The position numbers and the translations under genes are program-made. The notes under the pieces were generated by a model. It saw nothing but the letters and a program-made list of their open reading frames with translations, had not been told where the DNA came from and searched no databases. Positions 1 through 6,815 of a DNA stretch of 18,276 nt are shown piece by piece. How positions within the stretch are numbered: the first letter of the stretch is position 1; every line of letters begins with the position of its first letter. Source of the stretch: an uncultured Muribaculaceae bacterium (GTDB taxonomy: Bacteria; Bacteroidota; Bacteroidia; Bacteroidales; Muribaculaceae); the NCBI GenBank assembly GCA_910587235.1, contig CAJUKD010000040.1:1-18276 (forward strand), given 5' to 3'.

Positions 1-51
1 AGCATCTGACTACGGATCAGAAGGTTACAGGTTTGAATCCTGTAGGAGTCA
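1..51 (+). tRNA. tRNA-Arg(ACG), 5' end cut off by the window edge
   Basis: This is the 3' two thirds of a tRNA. It begins in the D-arm (AGC), carries the anticodon loop CTACGGA (anticodon ACG, arginine) and ends with the T-arm and acceptor strand AGGAGTC plus discriminator A. It is identical base for base to the matching part of the complete copy 40 nt downstream. CCA is not encoded. Confidence 0.93.
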
Positions 52-91
52 CAATTTAGACTTATTTCATAATAGTAGTAGTTTTTGGATC

Positions 92-165
92 GGCTCCTTA
101 GCTCAACTGAATAGAGCATCTGACTACGGATCAGAAGGTTACAGGTTTGAATCCTGTAGGAGTCA
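92..165 (+). tRNA. tRNA-Arg(ACG), complete
   Basis: A 74-nt cloverleaf. Acceptor strands GGCTCCT and AGGAGTC pair with one G-T wobble, the D-arm begins TAGCTCA, the anticodon stem TCTGA/TCAGA encloses loop CTACGGA (anticodon ACG), and the T-arm is ACAGG-TTTGAAT-CCTGT. The discriminator is A, and CCA must be added after transcription. It is the second of two identical tandem copies separated by a 40-nt AT-rich spacer with no clear promoter, so both probably come from one precursor. A34 would be read as inosine after TadA editing (known for this tRNA type), decoding CGU, CGC and CGA. Confidence 0.97.
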
Positions 166-170
166 CTTGA

Positions 171-206
171 AAAGACGCCATACCGACCAGTATGGCGTCT
201 TTTTTT
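171..206 (+). terminator. Intrinsic terminator of the tRNA-Arg transcript
   Basis: A perfect 12-bp stem AAAGACGCCATA / TATGGCGTCTTT around an 8-nt loop is followed by a run of seven T on the + strand. It begins 5 nt after the tRNA-Arg 3' end. On the - strand only four T would follow, so it acts mainly for + transcription. Confidence 0.92.
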
Positions 207-294
207 GCACTATACCAGAAAGCAGCCGGACGCCATTTCGAAACGACACAGCAACTCAAACATTCGAGAGGCGACACACTTCAGTCCACACAAC

Positions 295-327
295 AAAAAA
301 AAACGCAACCCTTGACGGATTGCGTTT
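295..327 (-). terminator. Intrinsic terminator of tRNA-Pro
   Basis: Read on the - strand, AAACGCAA pairs with TTGCGTTT. The stem is extended by TCC/GGG (one T-G wobble), giving 11 bp with loop GTCAA, and runs into nine T. It starts 11 nt past the 3' end of the tRNA-Pro gene. The stretch between this and the tRNA-Arg terminator (207-294) shows no feature I can support. Confidence 0.9.
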
Positions 328-338
328 CTGCCTTTTTG

Positions 339-412
339 TCGGGGTGACTAGACTCGAACTAGCGACCTCACGCCCCCCAGACGCGTACTCTAACCAACTG
401 AGCTACACCCCG
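339..412 (-). tRNA. tRNA-Pro(GGG)
   Basis: On the - strand the acceptor strand CGGGGTG (412-406) pairs with CACCCCG (346-340). The D-arm is TAGCTCAGTTGGTTAGAGT, and the anticodon stem CGCGT/GCGTG encloses loop CTGGGGG, giving anticodon GGG (proline, reads CCC and CCU). The T-arm CTAGTTCGAGTCTAG has the conserved TTCGAGT core. The 5'-terminal C1 is typical of bacterial tRNA-Pro. Discriminator is A and no CCA is encoded. It has its own promoter and terminator, so it is a single-gene unit. Confidence 0.96.
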
Positions 413-429
413 ATTTCTTAAAAGCGATG

Positions 430-461
430 CAAAGTTACGCACTTCTTTTCAAAACTCCAAA
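430..461 (-). promoter_or_regulatory. Bacteroidetes-type promoter of tRNA-Pro
   Basis: On the - strand a -33 TTTG (461-458), exactly 20 nt, and a -7 TAACTTTG (437-430) match the known Bacteroidetes primary-sigma consensus TTTG-N19-21-TAnnTTTG at every specified position. The tRNA 5' end lies 18 nt beyond the -7 box, leaving a short leader for RNase P to remove. Confidence 0.88.
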
Positions 462-585
462 TCTTTTTTCATTTTTTTCAATAGAAAAATTGCCTTGACA
501 AGCCTGCAAGCCTATCTAACGATATAACAGCAAAAACATTAACACACAAAAAAATATTTTTTTTCGCAGACAAACAAAATCAGAA

Positions 586-617
586 CTTGCATCGTAAAAA
601 AATAATACTTAACTTTG
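586..617 (+). promoter_or_regulatory. Promoter driving the structured RNA before the MATE gene
   Basis: A -33-like CTTG (586-589), 20 nt, and a consensus -7 TAACTTTG (610-617). The -7 box is identical to that of the tRNA-Pro promoter. The predicted start of transcription is about 621-624, just before a region that folds into nested helices and almost 290 nt before the first protein start. The long distance suggests that it makes a non-coding RNA or a regulatory leader. Confidence 0.75.
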
Positions 618-621
618 CAAG

Positions 622-876
622 CAATATGACACCTGCTTAATGCCTTTTCTTAGACCTGAATTATTTACAAATTTCTAAGAACCTAAGCTAAGGCATATTA
701 ATACAGATCGGAACCAACGTCGCGACGACAGTCGGCAAACCGGATGTAGAGGTGTTGTCGAATAAGTAAGTATGATATAATCTATATGTTAAAGTCTGTA
801 AGGCAACAATTTTGAATTATGCCTCTTGGCTTGGGTCCCATACACATTGATGAAATGAGTATCGGACTTTTTTTTT
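622..876 (+). ncRNA. Candidate structured RNA or attenuator leader upstream of the MATE gene
   Basis: No open frame of note lies here, but the stretch starts at a good promoter and ends in a terminator-like hairpin. Helices I can read: an outer stem ATGACACCT (626-634) with AGGTGTTGT (750-758), 9 bp; inside it TTAATGCCTT (637-646) with 690-701, 10 bp and a 2-nt bulge; then TTCTTAGA (647-654) with TCTAAGAA (674-681), 8 bp around a 19-nt loop. A smaller GGCA...TGCC hairpin at 802-823 and the terminal hairpin follow. The nested pairing is better than chance expectation for AT-rich DNA, but I have no computed folding energy or alignment. I do not recognise tmRNA, SRP RNA, RNase P, or the cobalamin or TPP riboswitch in it. 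It is either a free-standing small RNA of about 250 nt or a leader controlling the exporter gene. Confidence 0.55.
835..876 (+). terminator. Intrinsic terminator or attenuator before the MATE gene
   Basis: The arms GTCC-C-ATAC-A-CATT (835-847) and AATG-A-GTAT-C-GGAC (855-867) pair with two symmetric 1x1 mismatches around an internal loop, and nine T follow (868-876). It lies 29 nt before the MATE start codon. It would end transcripts begun near 622; alternatively it is a conditional attenuator. Confidence 0.72.
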
Positions 877-898
877 GCACCCAAATATCGTAATTTTG
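868..898 (+). promoter_or_regulatory. Possible MATE promoter with the -33 in the terminator T-tract
   Basis: A -7 box TAATTTTG (891-898) matches TAnnTTTG. The only -33 candidate at proper spacing is the T-tract itself (TTTT at 868-871, 19 nt away); the exact TTTG at 874-877 is too close (13 nt). If real, transcription starts within a few bases of the ATG at 906. Confidence 0.5.
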
Positions 899-905
899 CA
901 ATGCA

Positions 906-2300
906 ATGAAGACGCGATCACAGACAGAAAATAAAGCCGGAAGCGGCGCACTCGACATGCTCGACGGTCCTTTGCTGCGCAATATCCTGCTATTCGCCGC
1001 TCCTCTGATTGCGAGCGGCATCCTGCAGCAATCATTCAACGCCGCCGACGTTGTGATTATCGGACGCTACGTCAACCGGCAGGCTCTTGCCGCCGTAGGC
1101 AGCAACGGCCCAATCATAAATCTTATAATAACCCTTTTCGTAGGGCTGTCGGTCGGTGTAAACGTAGTAATTGCCCACTATATCGGCCGACGCGACGAAC
1201 GTGGCATAAGAAACTCAGTATCGACATCTGCGGTTCTGGCCGTAGCAAGCGGTCTTTTTCTACTTATTGTAGGACAGCTTGCGGCACGTCCTATGCTCGA
1301 AGTGCTCGGTACGCCTCACGACGTCCTCGAAATGGCCACCATTTATCTGCGCATATTCTTTCTCGGAATGCCGTTCCTTATGATCTACAATTTCGGCGCG
1401 GCAATTCTGCGAAGCATAGGCGACACACGCCGGCCGTTCTACAGCCTTCTTGCCGCCGGATGCGTCAACATCGGGCTTAACGTTCTTTTTGTCGCAGGCA
1501 TGGGCATGACAGTCGACGGCGTAGCCATAGCCACCGTAACCGCCAATGGCGTCAACGCCGCCATCATAGTCTATTTCCTAATGCGGGAACACGGCGCCAT
1601 ACGCCTTGACCTCAAAACTTTGAAAATAACGAGAATCGAGCTAAAAAAGATTCTCTCCATCGGCTTTCCGGCCGGACTTCAGGGAATGGTATTCTCCATA
1701 TCCAACGTATTTATACTGTCGGCTATCAACAGTTTCGGCTCCGAAGCCTCGGCCGGATCAGCGGCGGCGCTGAATTATGAAATCTACAGCTACTTCATAA
1801 TGACCGCATTCGTACAGGCGACGGTAGCGTTCACAAGTCAGAATTACGCTGCAGGCAACATAGACAGGTGCCGTCGCATATTTCGCCTGAACATGCTTAT
1901 GTCGGTCGCCGGCACGGTCTTGTTCAGCCTTCTGGTACTCTGGCGCCGCGACCTTTTCATCAGTCTGTTCTCCACGGATCCGGAAATCTACCCCTATGCG
2001 TCGGTACGCATTACCTATGTTCTGGTTCTTCAGTTCATCGCCTGCTCTTACGAAATCAGCGGTGCAGCCATGCGAGGCCTCGGCTACTCCATGACACCTA
2101 CCGTACTCACCATATTCGGCACCTGCGTGCTGCGACTCCTTTGGGTATGGATGCTACCGCGCATGGGAGGCGGATTCAGAGAACTTATGATAATATATCC
2201 CGTTTCATGGGCGATTACAGGCTCGGCTGTCTATCTCGCATATCTGGTAGTTCGCCGCCGCGCATACGCTGTCTACGACAAAAACACTCCGACCGGATGA
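906..2300 (+). CDS. MATE-family multidrug/metabolite exporter
   Basis: An inner-membrane cation-coupled efflux protein of the multidrug and toxic compound extrusion family. At 464 residues it has the usual length (about 440-460) with some twelve hydrophobic segments in two related halves. The N-terminal half has the typical order: LLRNILLFAAPLIASGIL, then a D-x-V-x-IGRY stretch, GLSVG in the third segment, and a fourth-to-fifth-segment ILRSIGDTRRP signature; GAAMRGLGYS is the matching motif in the second half. The ATG at 906 lies only 7 nt past a -7 box. An alternative start at 957 (M18, MLDGPLLRN) would fit family N-termini and leave a leader of about 50 nt. The stop overlaps the next start (ATGA), so it is translationally coupled to an ABC importer. 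The transported substrate cannot be told from sequence. Confidence 0.93.
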   Translation: MKTRSQTENKAGSGALDMLDGPLLRNILLFAAPLIASGILQQSFNAADVVIIGRYVNRQALAAVGSNGPIINLIITLFVGLSVGVNVVIAHYIGRRDERGIRNSVSTSAVLAVASGLFLLIVGQLAARPMLEVLGTPHDVLEMATIYLRIFFLGMPFLMIYNFGAAILRSIGDTRRPFYSLLAAGCVNIGLNVLFVAGMGMTVDGVAIATVTANGVNAAIIVYFLMREHGAIRLDLKTLKITRIELKKILSIGFPAGLQGMVFSISNVFILSAINSFGSEASAGSAAALNYEIYSYFIMTAFVQATVAFTSQNYAAGNIDRCRRIFRLNMLMSVAGTVLFSLLVLWRRDLFISLFSTDPEIYPYASVRITYVLVLQFIACSYEISGAAMRGLGYSMTPTVLTIFGTCVLRLLWVWMLPRMGGGFRELMIIYPVSWAITGSAVYLAYLVVRRRAYAVYDKNTPTG

Positions 2301-3457
2301 AAAAAACATATACATTTTTGATTTTAGCAGCTGTGATGCTCTTCCTTAAGTCATGCTCCGGCGAACGATATGATATCAGCGAAGAATACAGCCGCAAAGC
2401 CTATACCCCATCAGAAGCGCTCGGCTTCACCATAAGCGCCCCGAAAGAAGACTCGAACCGCTCGCTGCTTATCAACGTCACCCGTGCCTGGCAGGGAGAA
2501 GACAGCATGGCCGCTCCACGCCGCTTGCTCCTGTTGCGCGACGGAGCGGCAGCCCCACGGGAATTTCGCGGACAGTGCCTGCGGGACAGTGCGGAACGAA
2601 TTGTTGTCATGTCGAGCAGCCATATAGCAATGCTCGACGCCATCGGCGCCACAGACAAAATCGTCGGGGTATCGGGTACGGATTATATATCCAACAGTTC
2701 CCTACAGGCGAGGCGCAGCTCTCTGGCCGACGTAGGATATGAAGGGAATGTCGATTATGAAGCCCTCGTAGGCGCACATCCCGATCTCGTGCTCCTGTAC
2801 GGACTCAATGGCGCAAGTCCGATGGAAAAACGGCTGGAACAACTCGGAATACCATATATATACATAGGCGACTACACCGAACAAAGCCCGACAGGAAAAG
2901 CCGAATGGGTTGTCGTGCTGGCCGAAATCACAGGTCGCGGACAGCTTGGCCGTGAATGCTTCCGGCTTATTAAAGAACGCTACGACTCCGTAGCATCCAA
3001 TTCCGTTCAGGCCAAAGGCCGCCGTCCGCGGGTAATGCTCAACACCCCGTACTCCGACACATGGTTCATGCCTCCGGCCGACAGCTATGCCGTGCGTCTT
3101 ATAGAAGACGCAGGCGGAGAGTATGTCTATACGCAGAACAAATCCGGAGCAAGTGTCCCCGTCGACATAGAGGAGGCATACATACTGGCCTCCGGTGCAG
3201 ATATATGGATAAACACAGGCACGGCATCCACCGCCGGCGAACTTCTGCGCCAATGCCCAAAATTTGCCGATGTTCCCGCTGTTCGTTCAGGGCGGGTGTA
3301 CAACAATACGCTACGCGTGAACGCCGCAGGCGGCAACGACTATTGGGAAAGCGGCGTCATGCAGCCCGACCTTATACTTTCCGACCTAATAAAAATTTTC
3401 AGCGAAACTCCGCCCGACAGCATCGAAGGCCTCAACTATTATCAACGCGTGAAATAA
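2297..3457 (+). CDS. Periplasmic-binding lipoprotein of a class II (FecB/BtuF-type) ABC importer
   Basis: A 386-residue lipoprotein. The N-terminus is a signal peptide with lipobox LKSC, so the mature protein begins at Cys20 and is lipid-anchored. From about residue 98 (ERIVVMSSSHIAMLDAIG) it follows the TroA/BtuF-like periplasmic-binding fold: a first lobe with GVSGTDYI, the conserved VDYEALVGAHPDLVLLYG stretch near 150-170, a long linker helix, and a second lobe starting near RRPRVMLNTPY. It captures a ligand such as ferric siderophore, heme or cobamide and hands it to the permease just downstream. The ATG at 2297 overlaps the MATE stop; a longer frame upstream lies wholly inside MATE and lacks the lipobox, so it was rejected. 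The roughly 75 residues between lipobox and domain are longer than usual and unassigned. Confidence 0.92.
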   Translation: MKKTYTFLILAAVMLFLKSCSGERYDISEEYSRKAYTPSEALGFTISAPKEDSNRSLLINVTRAWQGEDSMAAPRRLLLLRDGAAAPREFRGQCLRDSAERIVVMSSSHIAMLDAIGATDKIVGVSGTDYISNSSLQARRSSLADVGYEGNVDYEALVGAHPDLVLLYGLNGASPMEKRLEQLGIPYIYIGDYTEQSPTGKAEWVVVLAEITGRGQLGRECFRLIKERYDSVASNSVQAKGRRPRVMLNTPYSDTWFMPPADSYAVRLIEDAGGEYVYTQNKSGASVPVDIEEAYILASGADIWINTGTASTAGELLRQCPKFADVPAVRSGRVYNNTLRVNAAGGNDYWESGVMQPDLILSDLIKIFSETPPDSIEGLNYYQRVK

Positions 3458-3461
3458 TATC

Positions 3462-4460
3462 ATGAAACGGCGACGTCTTACATTCATGCTTCTGACAGCA
3501 AGCATCATTCTGCTGTTCGCCATCGACATGGCCGTCGGAGCATCGGGCATCAGCCCTGAAGAAGTCATATCCGCACTCTGCGGACAATCCGCATCCCCGG
3601 CTGTCGAAAAAATCATTCTTCACATCCGCCTGCCCAAAGCAATTGTGGCGCTCCTTGCCGGCATAGCGCTTTCAGTCAGCGGACTTCAGATGCAGACCCT
3701 GTTCCGAAATCCACTTGCCGGACCTTATGTTCTCGGCATCAGCTCAGGCGCAAGCCTCGGCGTGGCAATGGTGATAATAGGCGCACCGCTTTTCAGCTTC
3801 GGAGGCACAATACCGGCACTCGGCACCGCCGGCGCCGCATGGCTCGGCTCGGCGGCAGTACTTCTGCTCATAAGCGCCGCATCGCGCCGCATACGCGATA
3901 TAATGGTCATTCTGATTCTTGGCATGATGCTCTCTTCAGGCGTGGGCGCAGTCGTACAGATTCTTCAATACCTTAGCCGCGAAGACGCTCTGAAAGCCTA
4001 CGTAATATGGACAATGGGTTCACTGTCCGACGTCGACTGGCTGCAGATGGCCATACTTGCTCCATCGGTAGCCGCCGGACTCATCATGGCGGCAGCAAGC
4101 GTCAAAGGCCTGAACATGTTGCTTTTCGGCGAAGACTACGCCCGCACCGCCGGACTCGACACAGGCCGCTGCCGCACACTGATTTTCATATCCACCACCC
4201 TTCTTGCCGGCTCAGTCACAGCCTTCTGCGGGCCTATCGGTTTCATCGGCATGGCAATTCCCCACGTGGCACGCCTGATTTTCGACGACAGCGACCACCG
4301 CGTGCTCCTGCCGGCTTCGGCCATGACAGGCGCAGCTGTCATGCTCGCCTGCGACATAATCTCAAAAGCGCTGATACTGCCCGTCAACGCTATATGCTCC
4401 CTCCTCGGCATCCCGGTGGTGATATGGCTTGTCATGCGCAACAAATCCCTGAATGTATAA
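3462..4460 (+). CDS. FecCD/BtuC-family ABC importer permease
   Basis: An integral membrane subunit of a class II importer for metal chelates or corrinoids, 332 residues, the normal size for a ten-helix FecCD permease. Family motifs are clear: IRLPKAIVALLAGIALSVSG near residues 50-70, QTLFRNPLAGPYVLGISSG near 75-95, and the cytoplasmic coupling-loop signature GFIGMAIPHVARLI near 255-270, where the ATPase docks. It starts 4 nt after the lipoprotein stop and its stop shares one base with the ATPase start (TAATG). Two copies would form the channel with two ATPases. The substrate class is known only at family level; no TonB-dependent receptor or cobalamin riboswitch is nearby to narrow it. Confidence 0.95.
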   Translation: MKRRRLTFMLLTASIILLFAIDMAVGASGISPEEVISALCGQSASPAVEKIILHIRLPKAIVALLAGIALSVSGLQMQTLFRNPLAGPYVLGISSGASLGVAMVIIGAPLFSFGGTIPALGTAGAAWLGSAAVLLLISAASRRIRDIMVILILGMMLSSGVGAVVQILQYLSREDALKAYVIWTMGSLSDVDWLQMAILAPSVAAGLIMAAASVKGLNMLLFGEDYARTAGLDTGRCRTLIFISTTLLAGSVTAFCGPIGFIGMAIPHVARLIFDDSDHRVLLPASAMTGAAVMLACDIISKALILPVNAICSLLGIPVVIWLVMRNKSLNV

Positions 4461-5212
4461 TGATAGAATTAGCTGGTTTCAACATAGGTCACGGGCGCGG
4501 AAAGCTTCTCAACGACATTGACGCTCACTTTTGTGCAGGACAACTGACTGCCCTCATCGGACGCAACGGAGCCGGAAAATCGACATTGCTGCGTGCCATC
4601 GCCGGACTAAACCGCCGCTATGGCGGCACAATACGCCTTGCCGGCCGCGACATGCGCACTATGGACTCGGCCGAAACGGCACGGACGCTCGCATTCGTAG
4701 GAACCGACCGCACCCGCGTGGGCGCCCTGCGTTGTCGCGACATAGTGGCCATAGGACGGGCACCATACACCAACTGGCTGGGACACATGCAGGAAGTCGA
4801 CCGCCGGGCGGTCGACGAAGCCATTGAATCCGTGGGAATGACCGATTACGCCGACCAAAGTACCGACCGCATGTCGGACGGCGAATGCCAACGCATAATG
4901 ATAGCCCGGGCGCTGGCTCAGGCCACACCCGTAATGCTACTCGACGAGCCGACTTCTTTTCTCGACCTGCCGGGACGGTACGAACTGTGCAGACTGCTCG
5001 CCCGGCTGGCTCATGAACATGAGAAATGTATAATTTTCTCGACACACGACCTTGAAATAGCCATGCGCACCGCCGACCGAATAGCACTTATCGACTCCCC
5101 GCGACTTATATGTATGCCTGCGGATGAATTGTCACGCTCCGGCGAAATACAACGTGTATTCGGACTCCCCGACGATATACCGGGACTTACTCTTCCTCGG
5201 CAGGAGGCATAA
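4460..5212 (+). CDS. FecE/BtuD-family ABC importer ATPase
   Basis: The nucleotide-binding subunit of the importer, 250 residues. Walker A GRNGAGKST is at 34-42, the signature segment MSDGE at 138-142 replaces canonical LSGGQ, Walker B VMLLDEP is at 158-164 followed by D-loop SFLD, and the H-loop histidine is H196 (FSTHD). Variant signatures such as LSDGE are common in FecE-like ATPases, so this does not imply loss of function. The start at 4460 is set by the TAATG junction with the permease; a longer frame upstream runs through the permease gene and is not real. The last 26 bp overlap the end of the convergent lipoprotein gene, and no terminator is visible, so this transcript probably runs antisense into it. 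Confidence 0.95.
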   Translation: MIELAGFNIGHGRGKLLNDIDAHFCAGQLTALIGRNGAGKSTLLRAIAGLNRRYGGTIRLAGRDMRTMDSAETARTLAFVGTDRTRVGALRCRDIVAIGRAPYTNWLGHMQEVDRRAVDEAIESVGMTDYADQSTDRMSDGECQRIMIARALAQATPVMLLDEPTSFLDLPGRYELCRLLARLAHEHEKCIIFSTHDLEIAMRTADRIALIDSPRLICMPADELSRSGEIQRVFGLPDDIPGLTLPRQEA

Positions 5213-6668
5213 ACACGTACGCTCCCAGATCCGGAGCGGTACCGCGCGCCAGTCCATAAGCGTCTATGGCGGCGTCAGGAAGTGTCAGCGCCGGATCAGC
5301 CGCACCTATGGCCGGCGACTCCGGTTTCAGACGGCTGTCGAACAGATAATCCTCTCGCACTGTGTAATACAACGGATCCTCGCCCCACAGGCAGTTTATG
5401 AAATTGTCATCGTCAGTTCCTTCACTCTTCAGCAGGCAGCGGCGGAAGTAGACATCAGTACCGGTCAGATCGCCATGCGACAGATCTGTTCCGTTTCCAT
5501 ATATGATACAGTTGCCGAATTCAGCCGATATATATGGCAAACCGCTGCCGTCGTCGGCCCCTGTCTTTTCTTCGGCCGACACATGCGCCAGCCATACGGA
5601 AGGACCGCCGAGAGCCGAAAAAAGATAATAGTTGGCAAACGTGCAATGATTGAAACTGTGGCTGCCGCCCTGCAGATAGACAAGACCGCCGCCCCCCTCT
5701 CCGAATTCACAGCCGACAGCCTTTACACCCGCATGTACAGCCTCAAGCACCAGATCTCCGGAATTATGCAGATGGCAGTTTATCATTGTCAGCACCGGCT
5801 CCGAGGCATCCGCAGTCCCCGAGCGGACGGCATCCTCTTCTTCCGACTCAGGCACATAGCCTGTAACGGCCACTCCTTGCCACGTATTGCGTATGTCAGT
5901 ATGACGAAGAACGTTTCCACGCGAAGTCGGAGTAAAGAACATACCTGTCCACTGACGCGACATTATGTCGAACGAAATATCGGCTACCACATTTCCCGTG
6001 CGGTCACCGCTAAGGTTCACCGGCATATCCACCGTACCCTCGCTTAACAATGTACCTCTGACCACAAGGCTGGCTCCGTCATGGAAACACAGCTGCGTGC
6101 CGGCTTCCAGAGTCAGCACAGCGCCACGGGCCACTACCAGCGAATCGAATATCTGATATGGTTTTTCAGCCGTGAAACGTGTGTCAGCCTCAAGTATCAC
6201 CTCACGCATACGCACCACATCCTGTCCCTGCGCCTCGACAACGACCTCCGACGTCACACCGTTGACTGTAAATTCGATTGTGGCGTCGAAATCAAGCGGA
6301 CGCGAAGCACCGCCCTCAGGCAAAGTGGTTTCGACAAAAACAAAAATAGAATCCTTCGCACGGATTTCCACCCCGCTGAAATCATGGCCGCTTATGCCGT
6401 CGACATTCATACGGAAATATTCAGGATGATCGCCCGCAAAAATTATACGCGATATGCTGAGTTGTTTGGAATGCGGATTGTGTACTACAAAACGTTTTGT
6501 AGGCGACGGCTCGCCGGTAAATATCACCCCCATGTGCAGTGTGTCGACTGAAAAGACAGGCTGATCGGACGGCGAATCGGTAAAGCCGTCCTCGATACAC
6601 GAAGGCAACAAAAAAGCAGAGGCAAGAGCCAGAAAAAGAAGAGACAATATATGTAATGATAATTTCAT
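5187..6668 (-). CDS. Lipoprotein with a predicted right-handed beta-helix body
   Basis: A 493-residue surface or periplasmic lipoprotein of unassigned function. The signal peptide ends in lipobox LPSC with Cys24 as the lipidated residue. Residues about 35-150 look like an Ig/ASPM-type beta sandwich (a DTLHMGVIFTGE...KRFVVHNPHSKQL pattern). From about 160 the body has regular short beta-rungs of the parallel beta-helix kind: GAVLTLEAGTQLCFHDGASLVVRGTL, then RQWTGMFF, LRHTDIRNTWQGV, and repeats with small turns and Asn/Cys ladder residues (INCHLHNS, VGCEFGEG, NHCTFANY, GNCIIYGN). The end, AIGAADPA...APDLGAYV, is the ending common in beta-helix proteins of Bacteroidetes. No catalytic motif is evident; a glycan- or matrix-binding role is only a guess. 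It is a lone gene on -, and no convincing -7/-33 pair was found before it. Confidence 0.85.
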   Translation of the reverse strand: MKLSLHILSLLFLALASAFLLPSCIEDGFTDSPSDQPVFSVDTLHMGVIFTGEPSPTKRFVVHNPHSKQLSISRIIFAGDHPEYFRMNVDGISGHDFSGVEIRAKDSIFVFVETTLPEGGASRPLDFDATIEFTVNGVTSEVVVEAQGQDVVRMREVILEADTRFTAEKPYQIFDSLVVARGAVLTLEAGTQLCFHDGASLVVRGTLLSEGTVDMPVNLSGDRTGNVVADISFDIMSRQWTGMFFTPTSRGNVLRHTDIRNTWQGVAVTGYVPESEEEDAVRSGTADASEPVLTMINCHLHNSGDLVLEAVHAGVKAVGCEFGEGGGGLVYLQGGSHSFNHCTFANYYLFSALGGPSVWLAHVSAEEKTGADDGSGLPYISAEFGNCIIYGNGTDLSHGDLTGTDVYFRRCLLKSEGTDDDNFINCLWGEDPLYYTVREDYLFDSRLKPESPAIGAADPALTLPDAAIDAYGLARGTAPDLGAYVFMPPAEEE

Positions 6669-6778
6669 GTTCGGGAATATGTAAAGGAATAGCTTCCACT
6701 ATCTATAACGCGGTCAATCCACTGATATTATATTGACAAATACGGAATAGCGCCATTCACCCGGCAAAATCAAATAAA

Positions 6779-6811
6779 TTTGCTTTTGCGCTCGACTTAT
6801 TCGTATCTTTG
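6779..6811 (+). promoter_or_regulatory. Consensus promoter of the esterase-recF operon
   Basis: -33 TTTG (6779-6782), 21 nt, -7 TATCTTTG (6804-6811), a full match to the Bacteroidetes consensus. The preferred start codon is at 6816, with only 4 nt between the -7 box and the ATG, so the mRNA would have no or almost no 5' leader. An ATG further upstream (6780) lies inside the promoter itself and is therefore excluded as a start. Confidence 0.85.
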
Positions 6812-6815
6812 CCGC

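Noticed and set aside
92..420. tRNA-linked integration site of a mobile element
   Set aside because: No integrase, no direct repeat of a tRNA 3' end beyond the complete second tRNA, and normal housekeeping-like surroundings.
167..421. An 84-codon frame on + between the tRNA genes
   Set aside because: It runs through a terminator and antisense through tRNA-Pro, which explain the sequence.
622..876. Cobalamin or TPP riboswitch for the transporter operon
   Set aside because: I looked for the conserved core words of both (such as the B12-box and the CUGAGA core) and found none; the structure is therefore left unnamed.
1868..2296. Upstream extension of the binding-lipoprotein frame
   Set aside because: It lies inside the MATE gene and would hide the signal peptide; ATG 2297 gives a proper lipobox and an ATGA coupling.
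2702..3253. A 183-codon - frame inside the binding-lipoprotein gene
   Set aside because: Shadow of the + gene; Cys-rich composition with no domain pattern.
4007..4459. Upstream extension of the importer ATPase frame
   Set aside because: It lies inside the permease gene and is Arg/His-rich without homology features; ATG 4460 gives a normal N-terminus six strands before Walker A and a TAATG junction.
5124..6047. A 307-codon open frame on + opposite the beta-helix lipoprotein gene
   Set aside because: It has no recognisable domain or signal, its composition is that of antisense translation, and the - strand frame has a lipobox and clear beta-rung repeats.
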